This document shows positions 18,220 through 27,441 of a stretch of DNA of 64,000 nucleotides, piece by piece (the first letter of the stretch is position 1; every line of letters starts with the position of its first letter). The DNA comes from Chitinophaga terrae (ex Kim and Jung 2007) (GTDB taxonomy: Bacteria; Bacteroidota; Bacteroidia; Chitinophagales; Chitinophagaceae): assembly GCF_900107795.1 (NCBI RefSeq), contig NZ_FNRL01000020.1:59282-123281 (forward strand), in the 5' to 3' direction. The notes below the pieces were generated by a model. That model made no database searches and had not been told where the DNA came from. It worked only from the letters and a program-made list of their open reading frames with translations. The translations under genes were made by a program, and so were the position numbers.

Positions 18220-20505
18220 TTATAACAATGTAAAGCTGCTTTCCTTAACATCGCGGCTGTTGCCACCTATAAAGAGCCTGAACTCTCCCGGTTCCGCCGC
18301 ATATTTTAATTCGCTGTTATAGAATTTCAGATCATTTTCCGTAATGGTAAATGTCACCTGTTTTGATTCGCCGGCTTTCAGCGCGATTCGTTGGAATCCT
18401 TTCAGTTCTTTTACAGGCCTTGTGATACTGCCCACCATGTCGCGGGTGTAAAGTTGCACAACTTCATACCCATCGTATTTGCCGGTATTCGTAACGGTTA
18501 CAGTTGCTGTTATTTGCCCGCCCCGTTTAAACTGGTTCGCGGATAAACGGATATCGCTATACGAAAACGTTGTATAACTGAGCCCATACCCGAATGGATA
18601 CAGCGGATCATTAGATGCATCCAGGTAGTTGGACCTGAACTTGGTAAACCATTTATCGTTGCCGGCCAGCGGGCGGCCTGTGTTTTTTTGGCTGTAGTAT
18701 AAAGGCAGTTGACCTACATTCTGAGGGAAACTGGTTGTTAATTTACCGGAAGGATTCACATCCCCAAATAATACATCTACGATAGCAGGACCGGCTTCGC
18801 AACCGCCAAACCATACATCCAGGATCGCCGGTACATGTTCATTTTCCCATGTCAGCGTCATTGGACGACCGGCAAAAAGTACCAGCACCACCGGTTTGCC
18901 AGTTGCCACCAGGGCTGCAAGCAACTCCTTCTGCGTATCAGGAATACCTATGTCTGTGCGGCTGGCCGATTCTCCGCTCATTTCCGACGACTCGCCTAAT
19001 GCAGCAACAATGATGTCGGACTTCGCGGCAGCATCCAGCGCTTCCCGCCTGAGGGCTTCTGCACTGCGCCCGTCGCGGTTCAGCGAACGGCCAAACATAG
19101 TGCTGTTTATTTCCAGTATTGAATCGGCAGTCAGGTTGGCGCCTTTTGCATAGTTGATCTTCACCTGCGAGCCCACCTGCTGTTGCAGCGCTTCCAGCAG
19201 CGACGGGTGTTGGGTAAGATCTGCAGACACCGACCAGGTACCTGTCATATTCGCCCTTGAATTGGCAAGTGGTCCTACCAGGGCAATGGAACCCTGTTTT
19301 TTCAGCGGCAATAACTGCTGCTGGTTTTTTAACAATACGAAGCTCTCTGTAGCTGCCTTTCTTGCTTCCATTCGCTTTTCCGGCGTGAATATTTCCGCGC
19401 TGCGGTCGCCTTTACAATTGCGGTAGGGATCAGCGAAGAGGCCCAGTTTGTATTTTGCTTCCAGGATGCGGCGGCAGGCGGTATTGATAGCATTGATGGT
19501 TACCTTTCCTTCTTTCACAGATTTGGCTAATGTTCCTGTAAATCCTTCTCCCACCATATCCATATCGGTACCGGCGTTCAATGCCAGCGCCGACACCGTT
19601 TGCAGGTCGCCCATCCCATGTGCGGTCATTTCGTTGATGGCGGTGTAGTCGGTAACCACGAATCCTTTAAAACCCCATTGTTTACGAAGCACATCCGTCA
19701 TTAACCATTTGTTGGCGGTAGCCGGTATGCCATCTACTTCGTTGAAGGAGGTCATTACCGTTGCCACGCCGGCATCTACCGCTGCTTTGTAAGGAGGGAA
19801 ATATTCGTTGTACATCCTTACCCGGCTCATATCCGTGGTATTGTAATCTCTCCCTGCTTCCGCGGCGCCATAAAGTGCGAAGTGTTTCACACAGGCGAGG
19901 ATGTTGGTTTTATCAGCGAACGTAGTGCCCTGGTAGCCGCGTACCATAGCTTCAGCGATCCGGGAGCCCAGGTATGGATCTTCGCCTGATCCTTCTGCGA
20001 TCCGTCCCCAGCGGGCATCGCGGGCGATATCCACCATGGGCGAAAACGTCCAGTTGATGCCGTCGGCGCTCGCCTCAATAGCCGCTACACGGGCGCTCCT
20101 TTCTATCATTTCCAGGTCCCAGGAGCAGGAGAGCGCCAACGGGATAGGAAAGGTGGTTTTATAACCATGTACCACATCCAGCCCGAAGAGTAACGGGATG
20201 TGCAGCCTGGACTGCTCTACAGCTATCTGCTGGGCTTTGCGTATATCGGCTACTTTTGTCATATTAAGCAACGCGCCCACCTGGCCTGACTTGATCTTGG
20301 CTTCAACGCCGGTGCTTACAGCAGAACCGGTCACCACTTCGCCGGAAGTCAGCAGGTTCAGTTGCCCTATTTTTTCTTCCAGGGTCATTTTCTGTATCAA
20401 CCCGTCTACAAATGTTTTCATTTGCAGGTCTGTTTGTTTCTGTGCGGCGGCTGCCTGGAAGAACAGGCTGCAGGCCAATAGCAGCGGTAATTTTAAATAC
20501 TTCAT
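18220..20505 (-). CDS. bglX: GH3 beta-glucosidase, BglX-like
   Basis: A 761-residue exported GH3 enzyme. A signal peptide (LLLACSLFFQAAAAQ) is followed by the (beta/alpha)8 domain with KHFALYGAAEAGRDYNTTD and the nucleophile Asp286 in VVTDYTAI, the alpha/beta sandwich domain with IIVAALGESSEMSGES, and a C-terminal fibronectin III-like domain (VTNTGKYDGYEVVQLYTRD). Length and domain order match periplasmic BglX, which releases glucose from beta-linked oligosaccharides. Its start is 13 bases from the SGNH-EEP stop and it is the last gene of the leftward operon that begins with the ECF sigma gene. Confidence 0.93.
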   Translation of the reverse strand: MKYLKLPLLLACSLFFQAAAAQKQTDLQMKTFVDGLIQKMTLEEKIGQLNLLTSGEVVTGSAVSTGVEAKIKSGQVGALLNMTKVADIRKAQQIAVEQSRLHIPLLFGLDVVHGYKTTFPIPLALSCSWDLEMIERSARVAAIEASADGINWTFSPMVDIARDARWGRIAEGSGEDPYLGSRIAEAMVRGYQGTTFADKTNILACVKHFALYGAAEAGRDYNTTDMSRVRMYNEYFPPYKAAVDAGVATVMTSFNEVDGIPATANKWLMTDVLRKQWGFKGFVVTDYTAINEMTAHGMGDLQTVSALALNAGTDMDMVGEGFTGTLAKSVKEGKVTINAINTACRRILEAKYKLGLFADPYRNCKGDRSAEIFTPEKRMEARKAATESFVLLKNQQQLLPLKKQGSIALVGPLANSRANMTGTWSVSADLTQHPSLLEALQQQVGSQVKINYAKGANLTADSILEINSTMFGRSLNRDGRSAEALRREALDAAAKSDIIVAALGESSEMSGESASRTDIGIPDTQKELLAALVATGKPVVLVLFAGRPMTLTWENEHVPAILDVWFGGCEAGPAIVDVLFGDVNPSGKLTTSFPQNVGQLPLYYSQKNTGRPLAGNDKWFTKFRSNYLDASNDPLYPFGYGLSYTTFSYSDIRLSANQFKRGGQITATVTVTNTGKYDGYEVVQLYTRDMVGSITRPVKELKGFQRIALKAGESKQVTFTITENDLKFYNSELKYAAEPGEFRLFIGGNSRDVKESSFTLL

Positions 20506-20518
20506 ATCAATTACGTGG

Positions 20519-21964
20519 TTAAAAGCGGATGGTACAAACTACAGGGAAATGGTCTGATGGAAAACGCAGATCCCTGGAATCAGTCAACACCGCGTAGTTG
20601 AGTACCTCGATATTGTCATTAACGAAAACAAAATCTATGCGCCCTTCTTTCACAACTTTAGTCCAGTTATGATATTTGAAATCCTGGAAGGTGCTGTCGG
20701 GGCCATAAGGCGGTGTTTTAGATACCAGTTTCGCATCCCGGAACTGTTTTACGATGGCGCCGTAGGCGCTGGTTTCTGGGCTTGAGTTGAAATCGCCTGT
20801 AATAACCACCGGAACCCGGTTACCCGTTAGCTGTTGTATCTTTTCAAGGATCATCCTGGCAGCGTTTTCCCTGGCCTGTACACCTTCGTTATCGAAATGT
20901 GTGTTGAAGAAGTAAAATTCCTTCCCAGTTGTCTTTTCTGTCAGGTGCGCCCATGTACAGATCCGGATGTAGGCGGCGTCCCAGCCTTTGGATGGGATTT
21001 CAGGAGTTGGCGACAGCCAGAAATTACCGGACTTTACCAGTTCATATTTTTCTTTGTTGTAGAAAATTGCAGAAAATTCGCCGCCTTCTTTCCCGTCATT
21101 TCTTCCAACACCAACATGCGCATAGGTTCCCATGGCATCCAGGTCGTGCATCTGGTCGATGAGGGCTTCCTGTACGCCGAATATATCGAACCCATGGTAC
21201 CTGATCAGGTCTTTTACCATTTCCTTCCTGTGAGGCCATGCGTTGGCGCTGTCGTAGGCTATATTGAGCCGCAGGTTGAAAGTGGCCACCTTCATGGTAG
21301 TAATTGCCTGGTCTGCCAGGTGAGGCGCAATAGCCTTTTGCCAGATGCGGTAGCCCGCAGGTTTCATATGCAGCTGGTCTTCCCTGAAAATGGCCGTGTC
21401 GATGCTCCCATCTGCTTTTAGCATTTTACTGAATACATCTACAAAAGAAGTATTACGCTGTTTGGCCAGGAATTGTTGAATCGCTTTGTTACTTTTTCGC
21501 ATTTCAGGTAAAAGCCTGGCCCGGCTTGGGCTCGGCTTGATGGAAATATAGGTAACAGGAACATCCGGCATTTTATCCCGGATCATCGTGTACAACGTCC
21601 GGAAGCGTTTCAACAGCACCGGCGCTTTTACCGTATCAGACGCGAGGTCGTTTTCCCCGCAATAGATAACGATCTGTTTAGGACGATAGGCAAAGATGAC
21701 ATCATCCGCATAATGGATCACGTCGAGCAGGTTAGAGCCGCCAAAACCGCGGTTAATGATGCGATGGCCGGGGAAATAATTATTCACATCCTGCCAGTAG
21801 GTAAAAGAAGAGCTACCAATGAAAAGGATTTCATTGCCGGCAGGGGCGTGGATAGAATCCTGCTTTTTGAAGGCCCGGATATCGTTGAAGTAGGGATATT
21901 GTTGCTGGGCATAGCCGTTGCTGAATGCGCAGATGCAAATAATTGCAGCTAAGATTTTTCTCAT
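20519..21964 (-). CDS. SGNH esterase fused to endonuclease/exonuclease/phosphatase domain
   Basis: A 481-residue exported two-domain protein. After a signal peptide (to about GYAQ) an SGNH/GDSL hydrolase domain (about 25-215) keeps block I (FIGSSSF, nucleophile probably Ser52), block III (YCGENDLASD) and block V (DQLHMKPAGY). The second domain (about 222-481) is an EEP fold with TFNLRLN, FGVQEAL, VITGDFNSSP and SDHFPVV, i.e. every catalytic block. The first domain should cleave acyl esters from glycans and the second phosphodiesters or phosphomonoesters. It lies between fecR and the GH3 gene, so a decorated glycan or glycolipid is a plausible substrate. The reading frame is continuous, with no sign of sequencing error. 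Confidence 0.9.
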   Translation of the reverse strand: MRKILAAIICICAFSNGYAQQQYPYFNDIRAFKKQDSIHAPAGNEILFIGSSSFTYWQDVNNYFPGHRIINRGFGGSNLLDVIHYADDVIFAYRPKQIVIYCGENDLASDTVKAPVLLKRFRTLYTMIRDKMPDVPVTYISIKPSPSRARLLPEMRKSNKAIQQFLAKQRNTSFVDVFSKMLKADGSIDTAIFREDQLHMKPAGYRIWQKAIAPHLADQAITTMKVATFNLRLNIAYDSANAWPHRKEMVKDLIRYHGFDIFGVQEALIDQMHDLDAMGTYAHVGVGRNDGKEGGEFSAIFYNKEKYELVKSGNFWLSPTPEIPSKGWDAAYIRICTWAHLTEKTTGKEFYFFNTHFDNEGVQARENAARMILEKIQQLTGNRVPVVITGDFNSSPETSAYGAIVKQFRDAKLVSKTPPYGPDSTFQDFKYHNWTKVVKEGRIDFVFVNDNIEVLNYAVLTDSRDLRFPSDHFPVVCTIRF

Positions 21965-22042
21965 GGAATATTGATTAATTGCGTCATTTTGGTATATAGT
22001 GCCGGAACGCTATCATCTTACCCCATCTGGTACAGAAAAAAA

Positions 22043-23107
22043 TTACCTGGCATCGCGCGGCCGCATGATAATAGTGGTACTGTCCTGTTTCACCACTTCG
22101 GTGTTCAGTACGGTAGAAAGTACGAAGAGCGCGTCGTCCAGCGAGGAGATAAGGATTGGCCCGTTCACCGTCCTGTTGCCTAATTCAGGGTCGTCTATAA
22201 TTATTTTCTTCCCGAAATTATCTTCCAGGTAAACGAGGATCTCATTCACTTTAGGGTCCTGCAATATCAGCTTCTGGTTTTTCCAGGCGCTGAATTTTTC
22301 AGGAGAGATATTGCCGGTAGAAGATTTTTTTTCCTGGCCATCGTACGATACGATCTGCCCAGGGTTCATAATGATATCCTGTTCTTTCCCGTTGGCGAAA
22401 GAAAGTTTTATTTTACCGCTTTGCAGTACTACCTCGGTTTTCAGGCGTCGTTGCCGGATATCGAATATAGTTCCCAGTACGGTTACCGTGAGGTCTTTGG
22501 TATGTACCTGGAAGCTTTCATCGGCCTGTACCTGGTTAGTGTTTTTGTTGAGATGGGTGACATTGAAAAGGGCTTCTCCCTCCAGCCAAACTTCCCTGCT
22601 ATGGCCCTTTTTCCAGTTTTTGCTATAGGTGATCCTGGAATTGGCGTTCAGATCTACCTGCGAACCATCGGGGAGGATCACCCGCTTCATTTCGCCGAAA
22701 CCGGTGCTGGCAATGATTTGCGGGTTACTCCTGCTTTTCAGGAAAAATACCGCGCCGGTAATGAGTATGGCTCCTGCCAGTACAGCGGCTGCCTGCAGCC
22801 AGCGGCGGCGGAGCGAATGTACCCGGCCTGTGGGCTGGGGCAAGGCTTGTATGAGTTGTAAATGCCGGTTCCACGACATTTCTACTTCTTCGTCTGTTGG
22901 GGTGTGGGTCACAAACGTTATGCTCTTCAGGTACAGGCGGGCATTTTCTATGGTTCCCTTTTGCTGCGGAACAGTGTTGATCACCTGTTGCCAGAACGCG
23001 TCGTGATCCGGCGAGGGCTGGTACACCCATTCCTGGAAATAGGAATCCGTAAGAAAATCGCTTTCCTTATAGTGAACATATTTTTTTGCTATGGATTCTT
23101 TTTTCAT
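22043..23107 (-). CDS. FecR-family anti-sigma factor (DUF4974)
   Basis: A 354-residue anti-sigma factor: cytoplasmic N-terminus to about 100, membrane segment at about 103-123, periplasmic FecR domain (LPDGSQVDLNANSRITYSKN, GEALFNVTH, VTVLGTIFDI) and C-terminal DUF4974 (ILVYLEDNFGKKIIIDDPEL). It follows its sigma gene by 56 bases and precedes the SGNH-EEP gene by 78. It is separated from its likely receptor by being on the opposite strand; the STN domain of the SusC at 24062 is the probable input. Confidence 0.94.
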   Translation of the reverse strand: MKKESIAKKYVHYKESDFLTDSYFQEWVYQPSPDHDAFWQQVINTVPQQKGTIENARLYLKSITFVTHTPTDEEVEMSWNRHLQLIQALPQPTGRVHSLRRRWLQAAAVLAGAILITGAVFFLKSRSNPQIIASTGFGEMKRVILPDGSQVDLNANSRITYSKNWKKGHSREVWLEGEALFNVTHLNKNTNQVQADESFQVHTKDLTVTVLGTIFDIRQRRLKTEVVLQSGKIKLSFANGKEQDIIMNPGQIVSYDGQEKKSSTGNISPEKFSAWKNQKLILQDPKVNEILVYLEDNFGKKIIIDDPELGNRTVNGPILISSLDDALFVLSTVLNTEVVKQDSTTIIMRPRDAR

Positions 23108-23163
23108 TCTATTATATATAGTATCCCGGTTGACCGGTTTTACCCCATACTGTTTTATAAAAT

Positions 23164-23733
23164 TTATGCAAAAAGCATAAGCAACAAATATTCAAATAAT
23201 AACAACAACATCATAACCTTTTCTTTTAATGCTAAAAGGCTCCTCGCCATTATTTTATATGTGGCTTTTACTGAGATATTAAGAATAGACGCCACTTCTT
23301 TATAGGAAAGGCCTTCATAAAATTTCAGGAAAATCGCTTCCAGCTGACGGCCTGTCAGTGTTTTAATTGCTTTTTGTAGTTTAACTTGCAGCTCCTCGTT
23401 CAGCTCTTTGCTGACGATCACATTCTCGATAGAAAATTCATAATCTTCTTCTGCAGACTGGTTAAATACAATTTTATCGTGCTGCCTGATTTTTTTTATG
23501 AGAACGTAACGGAATGATGAATAAAGATAAAAATTGGGTGAATCTACATGCGATAGCTTCTCACGCCTTTTCCAAAGATCAAGGAACACTTCCTGGATAC
23601 TGTCTTCTATCAGATGAGTATTGCTGGTGAACTTCCGGCCGTAGTTATAGAATCGCCTGTAATATTCCTTGTACAATCCGGAATAGGCCTCAACGTCGCC
23701 ATTCCTGATATGCTGAAAAACCGGATTGTCCAT
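23164..23733 (-). CDS. ECF sigma-70 factor with hydrophobic C-terminal tail
   Basis: A 189-residue ECF sigma factor. Region 2 has IQEVFLDLWKRREKL; region 4 has LTGRQLEAIFLKFYEGLSYK followed by the helix-turn-helix EVASILNISVKATYKIMARS. The last 17 residues (VMMLLLLFEYLLLMLFA) are almost purely hydrophobic, beyond what region 4 needs. The gene heads a leftward operon with fecR, the SGNH-EEP gene and GH3, divergent from the SusC gene at 24062. A TAATTTTG -7 element on the minus strand lies about 34 bases upstream of the start. Confidence 0.94.
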   Translation of the reverse strand: MDNPVFQHIRNGDVEAYSGLYKEYYRRFYNYGRKFTSNTHLIEDSIQEVFLDLWKRREKLSHVDSPNFYLYSSFRYVLIKKIRQHDKIVFNQSAEEDYEFSIENVIVSKELNEELQVKLQKAIKTLTGRQLEAIFLKFYEGLSYKEVASILNISVKATYKIMARSLLALKEKVMMLLLLFEYLLLMLFA

Positions 23734-24061
23734 TTTTTAAGGTAAGTGATTAGTGGAATAAGGATGCAAAATTATTGAAAAAAGAATACCGCCCACGGGC
23801 TGTTCCCATTAAAGATAGCTGTTTATGTTAAGTTATTATTACCAGGGGGTATAAAGAAAGTGAACATTATAGATTTAATTATTTGATTGTCATTGTTTTA
23901 AAAAGATGTTGTCAACAGAAAGAACTGCAAGCGTATCCGGTACGCCCGTTAGTGCTGAGAAAAAAGTTGCCAGGCAGTGGGGTAATTTTTTCGGTATCCA
24001 ACACTTTATCTGCAAACGGAACAAATTCCACATTAACTAAACGAAAAAAAATTCGCCTACT
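23734..24061. promoter_or_regulatory. Divergent intergenic region, sigma/FecR versus SusC
   Basis: These 328 bases hold no gene and should contain both promoters. For the leftward sigma gene, minus-strand TAATTTTG (23767-23774) with GTG at 23794-23796 gives a Bacteroidetes-type promoter (one -33 mismatch) with 19-base spacing. For the rightward SusC gene no perfect TAnnTTTG was found, which would fit activation by the ECF factor rather than the housekeeping sigma. The hairpin seen in the FecR-SusC leaders of the two other loci is absent here. Confidence 0.5.
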
Positions 24062-27000
24062 ATGACGCTGCGCTATTTTAAGCGGTTGCTTGTGGTGCTT
24101 TTACTGGCTGCCACCGGCCAGGTGTATGCACAAAAAGCTGTCCCTGTAATTGATGCCTTGAAAGCTATTACCCGCGAGTACAAAGCCGATTTTGTCTACG
24201 ATCCGCAGGTAGTAAAGAAAAAGACCACCACCTACAACATCAGCAACTTTTCCGGGAAGAAGCTGGAAGACGTATTGAAAGGAGTATTATATCCTAACGA
24301 CCTGGTATTCCTTTACGTTAAACCTAACTACTATACGATAGTAGAAAAAGACAGGGTAGGAGAATACCAGACGCCTGTTAAAAAATTAAATGAAGAAGAA
24401 AACCAGGCTAACCAGGTTGCCCGGAAAATTAAGGTAAGCGGGGTTGTGACAGATGGCACACAAGCCATTCCCAACGCCATGGTACTGGAAAAAGGTACCA
24501 GCAATGGCGTAATGACAAGGCCCGATGGCGCTTATACCATTACCGTTTCCGGCCCGGCTGCCACGCTGGTTTTTTCCCTCATCGGTTTTGCGCCGCACGA
24601 GGAAATTGTGGGCGAGCGCAGTAGCATTGACGTAACGCTGGAAGAATCTACCAAACAACTGGGCGAGGTTGTAGTTACAGCGCTTGGCGTAAAGCGCGAT
24701 GAAAAAGCGCTGGGCTACGCCGTACAATCCGTAAAAGGCAGCACCATGCAAACAGTGAAAGGAGTGGACCTTGGTACTTCCCTTACAGGGCAGGTTTCGG
24801 GCCTGACAGTTAAAAACTCCACCGAGTTCAATGGCACTCCGAAACTGGAGATGCGCGGCGAAACCCCGCTGCTGGTAATAGACGGAGTACCGTATGGCAA
24901 CATGACGCTGCGCGATATCCCCACCGACGATATAGAAAGCATTAACATGCTGAAAGGGCCTACTGCAGCGGCTTTATACGGCGCCCGCGGCGCTGCCGGC
25001 GCGGTGATGATCACCACCAAACGCAGCAAGGAAGACCGCCTCACCGTAGATGTGAACAGCAATACCATGTTTAACCTTGGTTACCTGGCCATCCCCAAAG
25101 TTCAAACCTCGTATGGTCACGGCCTGGATGGTAAGATCAACACCGATTATGTATGGGGGCCCAAGCTGGATATAGGTCAGACTGCCCTGCAATGGAATCC
25201 TGTTACCAAACAGAATGAAGAAATGCCGCTGGTATCGAGCGGGAAAGATAACCTGAAGAATTTCATGGAAACAGGCCTGATCACGAACAACAGCATCAGC
25301 GTAACGAAAGGAGGGCAGAATGGCTTCTTCAGGGCCGGTCTTAACCACATCTACAACAAAGGCCAGTTCCCTAACCAGAAACTCAATATCATTAACTATA
25401 CCATGAGCGGCGAACTGAAAGCAGGTGAAAAATTCTCCCTGGAAAGCCACATGGGATATACCCGTACCACCGCTCCTCAACTCTGGGGCAGCGCATACGA
25501 CCAGCAGGGTTACATCTACCAGATATTAATGTGGACAGGCCCGGATTATGACATCCGGCAGTATAAAGATTACTGGGTTACTCCCAACCAGAAACAAAAC
25601 TGGCTGTATACCGCCTGGTACGATAACCCTTACCTCATTGCTTACGAAAAACTGAGAAGCACCGAGCAAAATAAACTGAATGCAAGCCTGACCATGAACT
25701 ACAACTTCACTAAAGATCTGAAGCTGATGTTCAGGAACGGTTATGATTATTACAAGAATGAAGATGTTATCCGCAACCCCGCAGGTATCAATTCTACCAG
25801 GGGTATGACCATTGGGAATACCTTCGGATTTGATTTCAGCGGTAAAGGGTTATATGGACAGAACCAAAGCTGGGGTAACAGTATCAACAGCGACCTGTTA
25901 CTGACCTATAACAAACAGGCAGGAAAATGGAACTTCGACGCGTTAGGCGGCGCCAGTATCTTCTACTACAAACAGCGGGAGCAGGGCGCCAAAACCAGGA
26001 ACGGGCTGGCAGTTCCGGGCTGGTATTCGCTCGCTAACGCAGTGCCTTCCACAACCGCAGGGGTAGATGGTATCGTGAATAACTATGGTACCTGGGCTAA
26101 ACAAACCAACTCCCTCTATGCCAAAGCAACGGTTTCCTGGAACAGCGCCGTGTTTGTGGATATCACCGGCCGAAATGACTGGAGCTCTACCCAGGCAGAA
26201 AACCAGCGCTCTTATTTCTATCCTTCCGTTGCAACCAGCGTGCTGATGTCTGAATTCCTGAAAATGCCCCGCTGGATCGATATGTGGAAGGTGAGAGGTT
26301 CGTGGACTATGACCAAAACCCCGCTGGATGTTTACGCCAACAACCTGGCCTACACCATCAACAACAGTTGGGGTACGCTCAGCGCAACTACGCCAGATAA
26401 CCTGACAGGAAGCAACCTGCTGCCAACCACTACAAGAACCTGGGAATTCGGTACCGCAGCTTACCTGTTCAGCAAACGCCTGCATGTAGATGTGGCTTAC
26501 TTCACCAAGCTGTACTACAACAACCAGATTAAGCAAACCCTGGCTCCATCTTCCGGCTACGCAACGACGCTGATCAATACAGGAGAAACCTATGCACGTC
26601 GCGGCGTGGAAGTGACCCTGGATGGTACGGTCATGAAAAGAGGCCGGTTCCAGTGGAATTCCATGGTGAACTTCTCTACCCAGAACAGGTATTTTGTAGA
26701 CATAGATCCTGTATATTCTGCCAAGAACCTGTGGACCCAACCTGGCGGTCGTGTGGATGTACTGGCATATACCCAGAAAGCGCTCAGGGATCCTGACGGT
26801 AACGTGATCCACCAGGCAGGTTTGCCTATGCTGAGCAACTACACCCAACAATTCGGCTACACTGATCCGAATTTCGTATTCGGTTTTATCAACAACTTCT
26901 CCTACGGTAACTGGAACCTTGGCATCAGTATCGATGGCCGTATTGGCGGTATGATGTACGACTACATCTATGCGAAGATGTTTGATACAGGTTCTAACCC

Positions 27001-27430
27001 CGAAACAGATAACAACTGGCGCTATGATGAAGTAGTGAATGGCTTGAAGAACTATATCGGTAAAGGCGTAAAAGTGATCAGCGGTGAAGTGACCTACGAC
27101 AACAACGGAAAGATTGTTACCGATACCCGCCAGTATGCACCAAACGATGTTCCTGTAAGCTACCAGGCATATACGCGTAAATGGGGCAACTCTTACGAAA
27201 ATGGGGTAATGAGCAAAAGCTTCGTGAAAGTCCGCGAAATCTCTCTCGGCTACCGTTTCCCGCAGGCATGGTTCGGAAAATCGGGTATCAAGAATGCTTC
27301 CGTAGCGCTGACAGGCCAGAACCTGTTCCTGTTCACTAAGTTCAAGTATTCTGACCCGGATGTGGATACAGAAAATATGAATGCGCCTGCACAGCGTATG
27401 GTAGGTTTTAACGTTAAGGTTGGCTTCTAA
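24062..27430 (+). CDS. SusC/RagA-type TonB-dependent receptor with STN domain
   Basis: A 1122-residue outer membrane transporter. The signal peptide (LLVVLLLAATGQVYAQ) is followed by an STN domain (about 25-100), a carboxypeptidase-regulatory domain (VSGVVTDGTQAIPNAMVLEK), the SusC linker GEVVVTALGVKRDEKALGY, a plug with INMLKGPTAAALYGARGAAG, and the barrel. The linker type groups it with SusC proteins that pair with SusD-like_2 partners, as here. It is divergent from its sigma/FecR genes and followed by susD after 11 bases. With GH3 and the SGNH-EEP enzyme it probably imports beta-glucoside oligomers. Confidence 0.96.
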   Translation: MTLRYFKRLLVVLLLAATGQVYAQKAVPVIDALKAITREYKADFVYDPQVVKKKTTTYNISNFSGKKLEDVLKGVLYPNDLVFLYVKPNYYTIVEKDRVGEYQTPVKKLNEEENQANQVARKIKVSGVVTDGTQAIPNAMVLEKGTSNGVMTRPDGAYTITVSGPAATLVFSLIGFAPHEEIVGERSSIDVTLEESTKQLGEVVVTALGVKRDEKALGYAVQSVKGSTMQTVKGVDLGTSLTGQVSGLTVKNSTEFNGTPKLEMRGETPLLVIDGVPYGNMTLRDIPTDDIESINMLKGPTAAALYGARGAAGAVMITTKRSKEDRLTVDVNSNTMFNLGYLAIPKVQTSYGHGLDGKINTDYVWGPKLDIGQTALQWNPVTKQNEEMPLVSSGKDNLKNFMETGLITNNSISVTKGGQNGFFRAGLNHIYNKGQFPNQKLNIINYTMSGELKAGEKFSLESHMGYTRTTAPQLWGSAYDQQGYIYQILMWTGPDYDIRQYKDYWVTPNQKQNWLYTAWYDNPYLIAYEKLRSTEQNKLNASLTMNYNFTKDLKLMFRNGYDYYKNEDVIRNPAGINSTRGMTIGNTFGFDFSGKGLYGQNQSWGNSINSDLLLTYNKQAGKWNFDALGGASIFYYKQREQGAKTRNGLAVPGWYSLANAVPSTTAGVDGIVNNYGTWAKQTNSLYAKATVSWNSAVFVDITGRNDWSSTQAENQRSYFYPSVATSVLMSEFLKMPRWIDMWKVRGSWTMTKTPLDVYANNLAYTINNSWGTLSATTPDNLTGSNLLPTTTRTWEFGTAAYLFSKRLHVDVAYFTKLYYNNQIKQTLAPSSGYATTLINTGETYARRGVEVTLDGTVMKRGRFQWNSMVNFSTQNRYFVDIDPVYSAKNLWTQPGGRVDVLAYTQKALRDPDGNVIHQAGLPMLSNYTQQFGYTDPNFVFGFINNFSYGNWNLGISIDGRIGGMMYDYIYAKMFDTGSNPETDNNWRYDEVVNGLKNYIGKGVKVISGEVTYDNNGKIVTDTRQYAPNDVPVSYQAYTRKWGNSYENGVMSKSFVKVREISLGYRFPQAWFGKSGIKNASVALTGQNLFLFTKFKYSDPDVDTENMNAPAQRMVGFNVKVGF

Positions 27431-27441
27431 AAAATACAAAC

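Noticed and set aside
25943..27439. A 498-codon minus-strand open frame inside the second SusC gene
   Set aside because: Length alone is striking, but it is antisense to a clear SusC barrel, shows no family motifs and is rich in Cys, His and Arg as expected from antisense translation.
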